In this document: one piece after another, positions 22,049 through 31,500 of the stretch
Numbering within the stretch: the first letter of the stretch is position 1
Layout of the letters: each line of letters opens with the position of its first letter
Source of the DNA: Pelagicoccus mobilis
Lineage (GTDB): Bacteria; Verrucomicrobiota; Verrucomicrobiia; Opitutales; Opitutaceae
Direction: 5' to 3'
Assembly (NCBI RefSeq): GCF_016595505.1
Contig: NZ_JAENIL010000003.1
Location: forward strand, 124,001-188,000
DNA length: 64,000 bases
Made by a program: the position numbers and the translations under genes
Notes under the pieces: generated by a model
The model's input: only the letters and a program-made list of their open reading frames with translations
Told to the model about the DNA's origin: nothing
The model's database searches: none

Positions 22049-22554
22049 TAGAGTCGGGGTAGCCTCGGGCGATGTCGGTGTCGCTGTTTCGACGGAAAGT
22101 TTGGTGAGAGTGGTGTTCTAACCGCCGAGGCCGCTGTGCCGAGCACACTGTGCGACACTTGAGAAACGGAGTGACGAAACAATCACGGAGGTTTTGATCG
22201 GGTTGTGCTTTTTTTAACCGCGAAGATCGCCGAGGTCGCGGAGTTTGGTTGGTTGTCAGGTTGGCCTGTGGCCAAGTAGGTGCCGCGATGCGGCGGGAGG
22301 TTTTGTTTTCTGACCGCTAAATGACGCTAATGGCCGCTAAACGTTTTGATTGGTTGCTGGGGTGATGGTTGCTGGAGAGCAGGGGTGATGGCAACGTGGT
22401 TCGCGGCAACGACGGTACCGAGGAACGTATGTGACGACATGTTTCGTCTGCTTCGCTGACTCAAGTGACGATCGGAGATCTCGGTACAAGCGGAGCGTAC
22501 CGAAGCCCGAGGCTGACAGCGTAAGCGAACAACAGACACGTTGCCCTCCGGTGG
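22049..22554. other. Gene-free stretch with repeats
   Basis: Holds a GTGCGACACTTGAGAA cassette, nonamer repeat (22,207-22,246), twin-hairpin element (22,240-22,304) and the ACCGCTAAATGACGCTAATG element (about 22,308-22,345). A stretch to about 22,550 has several small inverted repeats. No gene seen. Confidence 0.6.
22240..22304 (+). repeat. Twin-hairpin repeat, copy E
   Basis: Perfect TTGGCCTGTGGCCAA and GCCGCGATGCGGC hairpins, directly continuous with a nonamer repeat at 22,207-22,246. This copy shows the complete composite element without an inserted cassette. Confidence 0.85.
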
Positions 22555-23505
22555 TCATTTGGCGCGGAGGGTGCCTTTATTGAGCTCTTCTAGGAAAAGG
22601 GGGTAGGTGAGCTTGATTCCTTCTTCGAGGGGGATCTTGGAGGTCCAGCCGGCTTCTGAGAGGCGAGAGACGTCCATGAGCTTGCGGGGGGTGCCGTCGG
22701 GTTTGCTGAGGTCGTTTACGATCTTGCCTTTGTAGCCGACAGTCTCTGCCACGAGTTCGGCGATTTGGCGGATGCTGTGTTCGACGCCGGTGCCGGCATT
22801 GAGGATGCTGGGTGGGTCTTGTAATTGGAGGGCGAATACGACGGCGTCGGCTAGGTCGTCGGCGTGCATGAGCTCTCGCAGGGGAGTTCCGGTGCCCCAC
22901 ATGGTGACCTCGGGGGCGTTCGCTTCTTTGGCTTCGTGGAAGCGGCGAATGAGGGCGGGGAGCAGATGAGAATTGTCGGGGTGGTAGTTGTCGCCTGGCC
23001 CGTAGAGATTGGTGGGCATGAGCGAGTGGTAGGTAACGCCGTATTGTTGGCGGTAGTACTCGCAGAGTTTGAGGCCGGCGATCTTGGCGATGGCGTAGGC
23101 TTCGTTGGTGGGCTCGAGCTCGGAGGTGAGCAGGCAATCTTCGCGTAGGGGCTGGGGAGCGAGTTTGGGGTAGATGCAGGAGGAGCCGAGGAAGAGGAAT
23201 CTGGATACGCCGGATTGGTAGGCGGCGTGGATCGTATTGCTGGCGATGGCTAGGTTTTGGTAGCCAAAGTCGGCAGGGTAGGTATTGTTGGCGTGGATAC
23301 CGCCGACTTTGGCGGCGGCCATGACGACGGCGTCTGGCTTTTCGGTTTGGAAAAAGGCTTCGACGTCGGCTTGGCGGGTGAGGTCGAGTTCGCTCGAGGA
23401 GCGAGTTACAGTGTTGGTGAAGCCGAGGGCGTGAAGGCGGCGGAGGACGGCGGAGCCGACCATGCCGCCGGATCCGGCGACGTAGATTTTGGATGCGGGA
23501 GTCAT
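22555..23505 (-). CDS. fcl: GDP-L-fucose synthase
   Basis: A 316-residue epimerase/reductase that converts GDP-4-keto-6-deoxy-mannose to GDP-L-fucose with NADPH. The NADP-binding motif is GSGGMVGSA (11-19). The conserved [18 protein letters not shown] (63-80), the catalytic GSSCIYP (107-113) and the pair Y137/K141 (YAIAK) are all present, as is [19 protein letters not shown], diagnostic of the family. Length is normal. It lies downstream of gmd on the same strand, separated by about 170 bases of repeats. A nonamer repeat starts 3 nt upstream of its ATG. Confidence 0.96.
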   Translation of the reverse strand: MTPASKIYVAGSGGMVGSAVLRRLHALGFTNTVTRSSSELDLTRQADVEAFFQTEKPDAVVMAAAKVGGIHANNTYPADFGYQNLAIASNTIHAAYQSGVSRFLFLGSSCIYPKLAPQPLREDCLLTSELEPTNEAYAIAKIAGLKLCEYYRQQYGVTYHSLMPTNLYGPGDNYHPDNSHLLPALIRRFHEAKEANAPEVTMWGTGTPLRELMHADDLADAVVFALQLQDPPSILNAGTGVEHSIRQIAELVAETVGYKGKIVNDLSKPDGTPRKLMDVSRLSEAGWTSKIPLEEGIKLTYPLFLEELNKGTLRAK

Positions 23506-23507
23506 TG

Positions 23508-23545
23508 TTTTCTAACCGCTGAGAACGCAGAGTTCACTGAGAGAT
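23508..23545 (+). repeat. Nonamer-type repeat 5' of fcl
   Basis: TCTAACCGCTGAGAACGCAG followed by AGTTCACTGAGAG. It begins 3 nt from the fcl start codon, in the same relative orientation as at the export and wzi genes. Confidence 0.7.
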
Positions 23546-23672
23546 GTTGTTATTTGGGAAGGGTTGAAGTTGGTCTAGGTGCTTTGCCTTGGTGTGCTTT
23601 GGGCTTGTGCTCTGTAGACTTTCAATTCCTCGGCAGATCTCTGCGATCTCGAGCGAAGCGGGCGGTTTGTCC

Positions 23673-24686
23673 TTACGCGAGGGCGGCTTTGATTTTGGCT
23701 TCGTCTTGGGCGAGCTTGAGGTCGGCGTCGGTCATGATCTTGACCAGTTCCTTGAACTTGACCTTGGGCTCCCAGCCTAGCTTTTGCTTGGCTTTGGCGG
23801 GGTCGCCGATCAGCAGATCTACTTCCGCGGGGCGCTCGTAGCGTTTGTCGTATTCGACATATTCTTCCCAATCGAGATCGAGGTGGGCGAAGGTTTCTTG
23901 GACGAACTCTTTAACGGTGTGGGTCTCGTTGGTGGCGATGACGTAGTCCTCTGGCTGGTCTTGTTGGAGCATGAGCCACATCATCTCGACGTACTCCTTG
24001 GCGTAGCCCCAGTCGCGTTTGGCGTCGAGATTGCCGAGGTAGAGTTTGTCTTGCAGCCCCATCTTGATGCGGGTGGCGGCCCGGGTGATCTTGCGGGTGA
24101 CGAAGGTTTCGCCGCGCCGCGGGGACTCGTGGTTGAAGAGGATGCCGGAGCAGGCGAAGAGGTCGTAGGATTCGCGGTAGTTTACGGTTAGCCAGTGGGC
24201 GTACATTTTGGCGCAAGCGTAAGGGGAGCGCGGCCAGAAGGGGGTGGTTTCGGTTTGGGGAACTTCTTGTACCTTGCCATACATCTCCGAGGAGGAGGCT
24301 TGGTAGTATTTGACCTTGTTGACGAGATTGGCTTCGCGGATGGCTTCGAGGATGCGGACTGCACCGGTGCCGACGACGTCGCCGGTGTACTCGGGCACGT
24401 CGAAGGAGACGCGTACGTGGGATTGCGCTCCGAGGTTGTAGATCTCGTCGGGTTGGAGATCGTAGAGGAGCTTCACCATCTGGACCGAGTCTGCGAGGTC
24501 TCCGTAGTGGAGGAAGAGTTTCACTCCGTTGACGTGAGGATCTTGGTAGAGGTGATCGATCCGAGAGGTGTTGAAGGTCGAGGCTCGGCGAATGACGCCG
24601 TGGACTTCGTAGCCTTTTTCAAGGAGGAGTTCTGCTAGGTAGGAGCCGTCTTGGCCTGTGATTCCGGTGATGAGGGCGCGTTTCAT
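23673..24686 (-). CDS. gmd: GDP-mannose 4,6-dehydratase
   Basis: A 337-residue enzyme that makes GDP-4-keto-6-deoxy-D-mannose, the precursor of GDP-fucose. Hallmarks are [24 protein letters not shown] (7-30), the active-site QASSSEMYG (129-137), the pair Y156/K160 (SPYACAK) and [19 protein letters not shown], the NADP/tetramer loop. The C-terminal end is slightly short compared with E. coli Gmd but includes the conserved [20 protein letters not shown]. It heads the gmd-fcl pair. No clear ribosome site is visible. Confidence 0.96.
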   Translation of the reverse strand: MKRALITGITGQDGSYLAELLLEKGYEVHGVIRRASTFNTSRIDHLYQDPHVNGVKLFLHYGDLADSVQMVKLLYDLQPDEIYNLGAQSHVRVSFDVPEYTGDVVGTGAVRILEAIREANLVNKVKYYQASSSEMYGKVQEVPQTETTPFWPRSPYACAKMYAHWLTVNYRESYDLFACSGILFNHESPRRGETFVTRKITRAATRIKMGLQDKLYLGNLDAKRDWGYAKEYVEMMWLMLQQDQPEDYVIATNETHTVKEFVQETFAHLDLDWEEYVEYDKRYERPAEVDLLIGDPAKAKQKLGWEPKVKFKELVKIMTDADLKLAQDEAKIKAALA

Positions 24687-24815
24687 ATGCTATTGGTCAG
24701 TCCGTAGAATTCGAAGAGCGGGGAGAGAATAGTTTTTAAGTGAGTTTGTCGATAGGGATTTAGGGTTTGGGGTTGTGGAGAGAGTTTTGGCAACAACGGA
24801 GTGTTGCCCTCCTGG

Positions 24816-24849
24816 GATAAAAAACGCCCACCAGCGAGGGTGGGCGTTT
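24816..24849 (-). terminator. Strong intrinsic terminator of the GNAT gene
   Basis: Perfect 11-bp stem (AAACGCCCACC at 24,822-24,832 and its complement at 24,839-24,849), followed on the minus strand by a run of six T. It lies 28 nt beyond the stop of the acetyltransferase gene. Confidence 0.9.
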
Positions 24850-24876
24850 GCTTGGCGAAGTTGGTTCAATCCTGGG

Positions 24877-25398
24877 CTAGGCGCAGCGTAGGGTGCCGGG
24901 ACGTGGCTGGCGGCTGGGCTTGTTGTGCCAGTACCAGCGGGTGGGTGGCGTGTGCTCGGGCTCTTCGGGTCGCTCTGGGGCGTGGTTGAAGGAGTCGTGC
25001 AGGCTCTGCATCGGGGAGCTGCTGTTGATCAGCGCGGTGATGACTTCGCGGGCGTAGCCGCGTCCGAGCACGTCGGTGGCCAGGGCGTTGAGCGGTCCGC
25101 GCCCAGCGTCGCGGGTGTTGAAGCCGGTGAGGCCGATGACGCGGTTGGAATTTTTCTCGGTGACGACCCACCAGCTGCCGGAGCCGGAGCGTTGCTCGTC
25201 GAGCATGCGGGCGATGGCGGTGCAGGCGGTATCGAGCGTGGCCGAGCTTTGGCCTACGGTGGCATTTGCGAATGCTTCGTCCGCAGAGGCGAGATCGAGA
25301 AGCGCGAAGGCGTCTTCGATGCGTGGCGTTCTGAGGAGAAGGTGTTCCGTCTCGATGATCGAGGGGATGTTCTTCTTGGATGCTGTTGTGTGTGTCAT
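24877..25398 (-). CDS. GNAT-family N-acetyltransferase with atypical C terminus
   Basis: A 173-residue protein. The first two thirds match RimJ/RimL-type acetyltransferases: ETEHLLLRTPRIEDAFALLDL (16-36), SWWVVTEKNSNRVIGLTGFN (74-93) and the acetyl-CoA loop GRGYAREVITALI (about 112-124). After that, the expected AFEELG...N-x-x-S-x-x-V-L-E-K-x-GF segment is absent and is replaced by a proline/histidine-rich tail (HAPERPEEPEHTPPTRWYWHNKP). Either the tail is a replaced C terminus or a frameshift has occurred. A good ribosome site (AGGAAGGGAG) precedes the ATG, and a strong terminator follows. Confidence 0.7.
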   Translation of the reverse strand: MTHTTASKKNIPSIIETEHLLLRTPRIEDAFALLDLASADEAFANATVGQSSATLDTACTAIARMLDEQRSGSGSWWVVTEKNSNRVIGLTGFNTRDAGRGPLNALATDVLGRGYAREVITALINSSSPMQSLHDSFNHAPERPEEPEHTPPTRWYWHNKPSRQPRPGTLRCA

Positions 25399-25461
25399 GG
25401 TTTTTCTCCCTTCCTGAGTTGGTAAATTGGTTTCGTTTTGGGTTGGACTTGAAATTCTGGG

Positions 25462-25500
25462 CCAAAAAAAGCCGAACGGCGTTTGGCGTTCGGCTTGGCG
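25462..25500 (-). terminator. Intrinsic terminator upstream of the GNAT gene
   Basis: Perfect 10-bp stem (AAGCCGAACG at 25,469-25,478 and its complement at 25,487-25,496) followed on the minus strand by seven T. It implies a separate short transcript arriving from the right. Confidence 0.88.
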
Positions 25501-25542
25501 GGCGGTGTTGTCTTTCCGGTGGTTTCTTTTGGTTCTTTCCGG

Positions 25543-25647
25543 TTAGGTTTCCGCTGGCCAAGCCTGGGTCCATTTCTGGCAGGCCGAGGTGGCGTGCCCT
25601 TGGACTGCTGCGCGATTGGATGTTTGCTGTTGTTGAGAACGTTTCAT
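25543..25647 (-). CDS. Possible 34-residue small protein or short regulatory transcript
   Basis: A minus-strand ATG at 25,647 opens a frame of 34 codons (MKRSQQQQTSNRAAV... ending AWPAET) that stops about 45 nt before the strong terminator. No ribosome site is evident and no domain is recognised. The terminator shows that something short is transcribed here, but it could equally be a small RNA. Confidence 0.3.
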   Translation of the reverse strand: MKRSQQQQTSNRAAVQGHATSACQKWTQAWPAET

Positions 25648-25795
25648 CGATGATTTGAATGCGATAAAGCAGGCTATGCGCCGGAAAGGAAGTTTTTTAA
25701 TGAAAAGATAGTGTTACGACGCTTTGGGCTGTGTTTGGCGCTTTTAAAAGCTTGTGTTGCAAGCGTTTCGCAGGGTGATCAGTCTTTCCCCTAGA

Positions 25796-27082
25796 ATGCG
25801 AAAAATCGTGCACTGCTTCCGCGTCATTTTGTTCATCGGCTTCCTTTGGGGAGCTGGCTCTCACTTGTGGGGCGATTCGGAGGGGCTGTTTGTGGAGACT
25901 TTCGAGGCGGCCTGGTCGCAAGTGGGCAAGACTTACTATGACGCGAACTTTGGCGGTCTAGATTGGGACGAGGTGGGTGAGCGCTATCGGGCGAAGGTGA
26001 AGAAGGCGACGGATATGGATGAGGTGCGGCGACTGATCAGCTCGATGTTGTACGAGTTGGGCGAGTCTCATCTGGCGTTGCTCTCCGCAGGGGGATCTGA
26101 GGAATACGCACTGGTGCCGTGGACCGGGGGCTGGGCGGGCGTGGATCTTTGCTATCGGAAGGAAGCTCTTGTCTTTTATCGCGTGGATAGGGAGGGAGCG
26201 GGCTACGAGGCAGGGATTCGCTCGGGGGATACTTTGCTTTCGGTTGATGGGCGCACGGTGAAGCAGTTTAAGCGGTCGGCTCGGAAAAGCGGGCTGCCGA
26301 AGCATACGCTTAGATATAGCGTGCTTGCTACGGTGTTGTCGCACTTTCGAGGCGGAGTGGGAGATGAGTTGTCCTTGGTGGTGAAGGGGAGCGATGGCAG
26401 GCGTCGCACGCTCGACTTGACGCTTGGGCGTTATGTGGGGCGGACTTCGGAGCCGTTGGGGCGGATTGGTCGCATGCCGCTTGAGTTGGAGTTGAAGCGC
26501 TTGGAGTCGGGGGCGGGCTACGTGCGTTTCAATTTTTGGTTTCCGGCGGTGATGCCGCAGATCAGGGAGTTTATTCAAAGTCTGCCTCCTGAAGCGGATG
26601 GGCTTGTCATTGATCTGCGGGGGAATCCAGGGGGGGTGATGCTGATGGCGGGGGGCATTGCTGGAATGCTTTTGGATGAGCAGGCTGAGCTGGGGCGTAC
26701 GACTTTGCGGGAGGGTCATATGAACGTGGTAGGCTTTCCGCAAAACGGGCGTTTTCTCGGCAAGGTTGCGGTGCTGGTGGACGAGGCGAGCGTTTCGACG
26801 AGCGAGGTGTTCGCAATCGGGATGCAAGAGCTGGGGCGGGTGCGTGTGTTTGGGCAGCGGACGCCTGGGGCGGCGTTGCCGTCGGTGATCGTTTCGCTGC
26901 CGAGCGGGGACTCGCTTCAGATCGCGTTGGGCGATTTCAAGACGCCCCAAGGCGTGACTTTGGAGGGGCGAGGTGTTACGCCCGACGAGATTGTTACAAT
27001 TTCGCCTGTTGATCTTTCGCAAGGAGAGGACAGTGTGTTGTCCGCGGCCCTTGATTGGATCCATCAAACTCAAACCCTATAG
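25796..27082 (+). CDS. Secreted S41-family (tail-specific-like) serine peptidase with PDZ domain
   Basis: A 428-residue protein from ATG 25,796; a GTG 42 nt upstream is less likely because the signal peptide (MRKIVHCFRVILFIGFLWGAG) begins at the ATG. The N-terminal domain (FEAAWSQVGKTYYDANFGGLDWDEVGERYR) is the typical C-terminal-processing-peptidase cap. A PDZ-like segment (GAGYEAGIRSGDTLLSVDGRTV) lies at about 135-160. The S41 core has LVIDLRGNPGG (about 265-275) and VDEASVSTSEVFAIG (about 325-340) with the nucleophile serine, followed by GQRTPGAALPS. It acts in the periplasm. The next gene starts 6 nt downstream. Confidence 0.88.
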   Translation: MRKIVHCFRVILFIGFLWGAGSHLWGDSEGLFVETFEAAWSQVGKTYYDANFGGLDWDEVGERYRAKVKKATDMDEVRRLISSMLYELGESHLALLSAGGSEEYALVPWTGGWAGVDLCYRKEALVFYRVDREGAGYEAGIRSGDTLLSVDGRTVKQFKRSARKSGLPKHTLRYSVLATVLSHFRGGVGDELSLVVKGSDGRRRTLDLTLGRYVGRTSEPLGRIGRMPLELELKRLESGAGYVRFNFWFPAVMPQIREFIQSLPPEADGLVIDLRGNPGGVMLMAGGIAGMLLDEQAELGRTTLREGHMNVVGFPQNGRFLGKVAVLVDEASVSTSEVFAIGMQELGRVRVFGQRTPGAALPSVIVSLPSGDSLQIALGDFKTPQGVTLEGRGVTPDEIVTISPVDLSQGEDSVLSAALDWIHQTQTL

Positions 27083-27088
27083 TGTGTT

Positions 27089-27832
27089 ATGAAATCTCCC
27101 TTTGTTCGTAAGCTCGTTGCCGGAGCGGCTTTAGTTGCCGCCGCCTTTTCAAATCCTCTTCAGGCTGCGTTGCCGACGGAAGTTGCAAGCGTGCTTGAGG
27201 CGAGCATCGAGGCGAGCGGCGGCCGGGAGGCGATCTCGGCGATCAAGTCGACGCGTTTGAAGGGGACGTTTTCGCTCCCGAGCATGGGGATGAACGGAAC
27301 CTCTGAAATTGTGCACGCGTATCCAGACAAGGTATACAACGTTCAGGAATTGCCTGGCATGGGGCGGATTGAGCAGGGGTTTGACGGTGAGACCGGTTGG
27401 GCGCGTGATCCAATGCAGGGCTTCCGTTTGCTGTCAGAGGGCGAGGTTGCGACTTTGAAGCAAAACGAGGGGATCGCTGACATGCTTGACTTCGAGTCGG
27501 CGTATTCTTCTGGGGAGATTCTTGAGGATGCGGAAGTGGACGGTCAATCGGCAACGGTCGTCAAGCTCGTCTCGTCTGATACGGGCAAAGAGGAAACCCA
27601 TTTTTACAGCAAGGAGAGCAAGTTGCTCGTGCGCATTGATACGATCGCCGATATGGGGCCGATGGGCGAGATGCCGGCGAGCATGAATATCAAGTCCTAT
27701 GGCGAGCAAGACGGGATCTTGTATCCAGCTAAGATGGAGATGACGAATGCTGGCATGCTGATCACTCTGAGCTTTGACTCGCTGGAGATTAATCCGGAGA
27801 TCGACGATTCGGTTTTCGCTACGCCTCAGTGA
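27089..27832 (+). CDS. Secreted LolA-like lipoprotein-carrier-fold protein
   Basis: A 247-residue protein with a signal peptide (MKSPFVRKLVAGAALVAAAFSNPLQA). The mature part starts EASIEASGGREAISAIKSTRLKGTF, followed by a strand-rich half-barrel (EIVHAYPDKVYNVQELPG, GFDGETGWARDP...). This is the layout of the outer-membrane lipoprotein-sorting (LolA/DUF4292-like) superfamily. It sits 6 nt after the S41 peptidase gene and its stop overlaps a possible upstream start of the next gene, so all three probably share a transcript. The ligand is not known. Confidence 0.75.
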   Translation: MKSPFVRKLVAGAALVAAAFSNPLQAALPTEVASVLEASIEASGGREAISAIKSTRLKGTFSLPSMGMNGTSEIVHAYPDKVYNVQELPGMGRIEQGFDGETGWARDPMQGFRLLSEGEVATLKQNEGIADMLDFESAYSSGEILEDAEVDGQSATVVKLVSSDTGKEETHFYSKESKLLVRIDTIADMGPMGEMPASMNIKSYGEQDGILYPAKMEMTNAGMLITLSFDSLEINPEIDDSVFATPQ

Positions 27833-27861
27833 TTTATCTAACTAAAAAAGCACCAAGCCTA

Positions 27862-28293
27862 ATGACCCAACTAAGAAGACTAACTCTCTTGTTATTAACA
27901 GTCGCGCTTTCCGCGACAGCGTTCGCAGAGCTCAAGCGCTCGCCCTCTCCTGAAGGAGCGGAGGTCTATATCATTTCTCCGAAGGACGGTGAAACGGTTG
28001 GCAAGACCTTCACGGTACTGTTTGGCTTGAAGGGGATGGGGGTTGCCCCGGCCGGTATCGATTTGCCGAATACTGGACATCATCACCTTCTGGTCGATGC
28101 GGAATCTCTACCGAGCGAAAGCATGCCGATGCCGATGACTCCGAGTCTGAAGCACTTTGGTAAAGGCCAGACGGAGGTGACGCTTACGCTCGAGCCCGGC
28201 AAGCACCGCTTGCAACTCGTCCTTGGGGATCACTTGCATATCCCGCATCTTCCTCCGGTGATTTCGGAGGAGATCACGGTGACGGTAAAGTAA
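27862..28293 (+). CDS. DUF4399 periplasmic protein
   Basis: A 143-residue protein starting at ATG 27,862, where the signal peptide (MTQLRRLTLLLLTVALSATAFA) begins. The mature part matches DUF4399: VYIISPKDGETVGKTFTVLFGLKGMGVAPAG, then GHHHLLVDAE, TLEPGKHRLQLVLGDHLHIPH and a final beta-strand. The histidine pairs (HHH, HLHIPH) suggest metal binding, but this is only an inference. It ends the three-gene unit and is followed by a terminator. Confidence 0.85.
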   Translation: MTQLRRLTLLLLTVALSATAFAELKRSPSPEGAEVYIISPKDGETVGKTFTVLFGLKGMGVAPAGIDLPNTGHHHLLVDAESLPSESMPMPMTPSLKHFGKGQTEVTLTLEPGKHRLQLVLGDHLHIPHLPPVISEEITVTVK

Positions 28294-28317
28294 GCTCTAG
28301 AAGAGAGTCTATTTTGC

Positions 28318-28350
28318 AGCCCTAGTTGAAGGACTAGGGCTTTCTTTTTG
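28318..28350 (+). terminator. Intrinsic terminator after the DUF4399 gene
   Basis: An 8-bp stem (AGCCCTAG / CTAGGGCT) with an 8-nt loop, followed by TTCTTTTT. Confidence 0.82.
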
Positions 28351-28516
28351 ATTGTGGGCTTTTATCAGTTCGATTAGTGCCACTCGCAGAAACGTATTAG
28401 CAAACAGGGTGTAGCCGGTTTTCCCTGCTTTCGAAGGGGACATGGCGAACCGTCGATATGGTCGTTGGGGGCAACGGCCGTTACAGGTTATGGCTCTTCA
28501 TTTCGGAAGTTTCCAC

Positions 28517-31500
28517 CTAGTCGAGCAGCTCCCTTGTTTCCCCTGCTTGCGCTTTACCGTCTTCGATTGCTGGAAAGAAGGTGAGGTAGGGAAGCTTGTT
28601 GTAAAGCTGGGTTAAGGAGTCGTCGCGTATTCCTTCAGGAACTACGAAATCTTTCACGAAACCGAATTGGTTCAGGGTAAAGTTCGCGTAACATTCCAGA
28701 GGAAGGTAGATGATCTCTCCCATTTGAGTCTGGAAGTCTTCGGAGAACTTTGGTGGCAGGGTGTTCTCTTTGTTTTCCTCGATGTATTCTTTTCGCTTTT
28801 TAGAAAAATCGACCAGGCGTTCCTGTAGAAAGAATTGGGGTTGAAAGCGTAAGTTTGATGGAATCTCGTTCTCGTCTGTGAAGAAGTAAACCGCGATATC
28901 ATCTGCTCGGACGTAGGGGTCTTCGTATTTGAAGAGCACCCGTTTCTTTTGCTTGGAGCTTATCTTTCCGACTCCTTTCCAATAGTAGGTCGCGGCTTCG
29001 GTTCCTTGCTTGAGGAGGAGCAAGGCGAAGACGTTTTTTAGATTGGAGTCGGAGGTGATCTCAAGGGTTAGGCTTGGGTCTTGGCCGGTGAATATCATGG
29101 CTCCGTCAATTTGAAGAATGGGAGCCATCAAGGTGGCGGCTTGGATTGTTATATGAGCATCCGAGAATGAGTCACCGGCGAGTAGTACTGGTTTTTGGTT
29201 CGTGGTTCCCAATACGGGTTTTGCTTCTGTTTGGAGTATGGGGCGTTTCTTGTTTATGCCTATGATGGGCAAGAGCGTTGTGTCTTTTTGAGCGTAGGGA
29301 GAGATTGGGAACGTATCGTGACCGAGCGCCGAGGACACGAACTGGGCGATTACGTTTTCTCCGGTGGCTTCTTGATCTGATTTTATAGAGTTGGTGGCTT
29401 TTAGGTTTTGCAGGAGTGTGGAGGCTTCTTGGTTTCCTTGTTTGGAGGCTCGGTCCAAATAGCTCATGCCTTCAGTCAGGTTTGCTTCTATTTCTACCCC
29501 TAGGGCTAGCATTTGCCCGTAGTGGAATTGCGCGTCGGGGTTCCCGAGATCAGCGCTACGTTTCAGGTAGCGGAGCCCCCTCTGCGGATTCTTTTCGACG
29601 TCGGTACCGGAGAAATAGTTGTTGCTGATCTGAATCAACGCGTCTTGGTGGTCGTTTTTCGCCGCATTGCCGAGCCAATACTTGTATTGGGAATCTTTAT
29701 ACTCTGAGTCGAGGTCGCATTCGTTTCGGAAGTAGAGAGAGAGGTAGAACATTGCTTCCGGATCGTTTTGTGCTCCGGCTTTGTAGGCGGTTTCGATGAT
29801 GGAAAAGGGATAGACGCCTTCCTCTCCTGCATTGGTGGGAGGGCTCCCTTCGAGGTCTTGGAATAACTCTGCTGAACTTTTGTTTCCCAGCTCCGCTGCC
29901 TTACGGTAGAGGAGGGCGGCCTCTACTACACCCGGAGGTAGCGTTTCCGCTGTGAAGTAGTCGTTTGCGAATTCTAGCAGGAGCCTTGCCTCTCGAGTCT
30001 CGTTTTCGCAGACGGAAAGGTAGTGTAGGGCCTTGGCGGAATCGGGTTCGGTGAATACTCCTTTCAGGTACCACATCGCGACTGTTTCTACAGCTTTCAG
30101 GTACCCTTCATCTGCTAGTTTAAATATCTCGTTCGCGGCCGATTCGACCTCTTCCGGAAGTCCGCTTTCGCGTGAAAGGCCTAGATCGTTTCCATACCAG
30201 ATTTCTTTGTAGTCTTCCCTCGCGTCAAACCACACTCCATGGATTGCTCCTTGTGCCCGATCGTTGCTAAAATTCGAGCCTGCTGAATGCATGCGTGTAA
30301 TGTGAAGGCCGATTTTATAGACCGATCTTAGAAATTGGAAATCAACGTTCCCTTCGTCGGCTATTTCCTCCACGACTGCTAGAATATGGTCTGAGTTGAT
30401 CTGAAAGTCGGAAGAGCCGAGTAGGTGATCCTTTATGAAGTCTTTCGCCTCCTCGTGCCCTCCTTCAAGGGCTCTCTCTGCGGCCCTTAGGGCTAGTAGA
30501 TTGTCATTTTCGAGTAAGTCGCCAGATTTGTATTCGTTTGCAAGATACATTAGCACTTTGGGCGTAGATGCGACCTCTGCATGACGGAGGGCATTGAGTG
30601 CTTGCTCTTTGGAGATACCCGAGCCTTCCGGATTTTCCAGATAGAGTTCGTAGAGGATAAGTCCGGCTTCGGGGTTGCCGGCGGCTGATGCATGAGCAAT
30701 CCAGCTTGTGCTTTCTCTAGGGGCGTAGTACGGGCTGTTCTCGTCTTCGCAACCGCGTGCAATTTTTAACGCAGCTTTGCTGTCGGCGGCGAACAGCGCT
30801 TTGAGAGCGATGTCTCTGTCTTCTCCGTATTTGGCGAAAAGATCGTTCCGGGTGATGGCGTTTTCGGCTTCGATGAGGTCGGGTTTCCCTTGTCGTCGGG
30901 ATGTTTGGTAGCTCGCGAGCATGGTTTTGATCTCTTCGGATCGTTTTTCGGCGAATGTATCGAAGAGTTTGCTACGGGTTCCCATTCGTTGGATAACTGC
31001 TTTGCTGACAAGGATAGGCTTGTCTGAGGCAGCGAGGTGCATGGCTCGTACTTCGATTTTGTCTTCGATCGACCATTCACCCTTTGAAAGGTAAGATTTG
31101 AATGCGAAGTCGATTGCATCGGGTTCACCATGCCATGCAGCGAGTACTGCTATTTGATGGCTGGCTTCTTTGTTTACTGGCGTCCCGTTGCCTTGGTAGT
31201 GGGCTTTAGCGAGAGGAAGCAGGGCTTTGGGTTCGCCGGCTTGCTCTGCTTTTTTCAGAAACTCGAACCCTAGAGGTCCGTATGCGGGATCTCTAACGTA
31301 TCTGTGGTAAGCCACCCCGATTCGGTACATGGAGTAGGGCTCGCCGGCCTTCGCGGCTTCTAGGTGAAACTTGTCAGCTTGGGTTGTCTTGTCCTCTGTA
31401 TCCAGGATTCGGGCGTAGAGACTGAAGGCTCTTGGATCTTGTGTGCTTCCAATGGATCGTGCTTCTTCGCTGATTCCTTTGGTTTGCGTGACTGAAAGCT

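Noticed and set aside
4001-22304. Possible CRISPR array from recurring hairpin elements
   Set aside because: Copies are kilobases apart with no regular spacers and no cas genes.
22577-23137. Arginine/proline-rich 186-codon frame opposite to the correct fcl frame phase
   Set aside because: High-GC shadow frame of fcl.
23575-24216. Other frames overlapping gmd, such as [12 protein letters not shown]-type peptides
   Set aside because: Shadow frames of gmd with arginine/histidine-rich composition.
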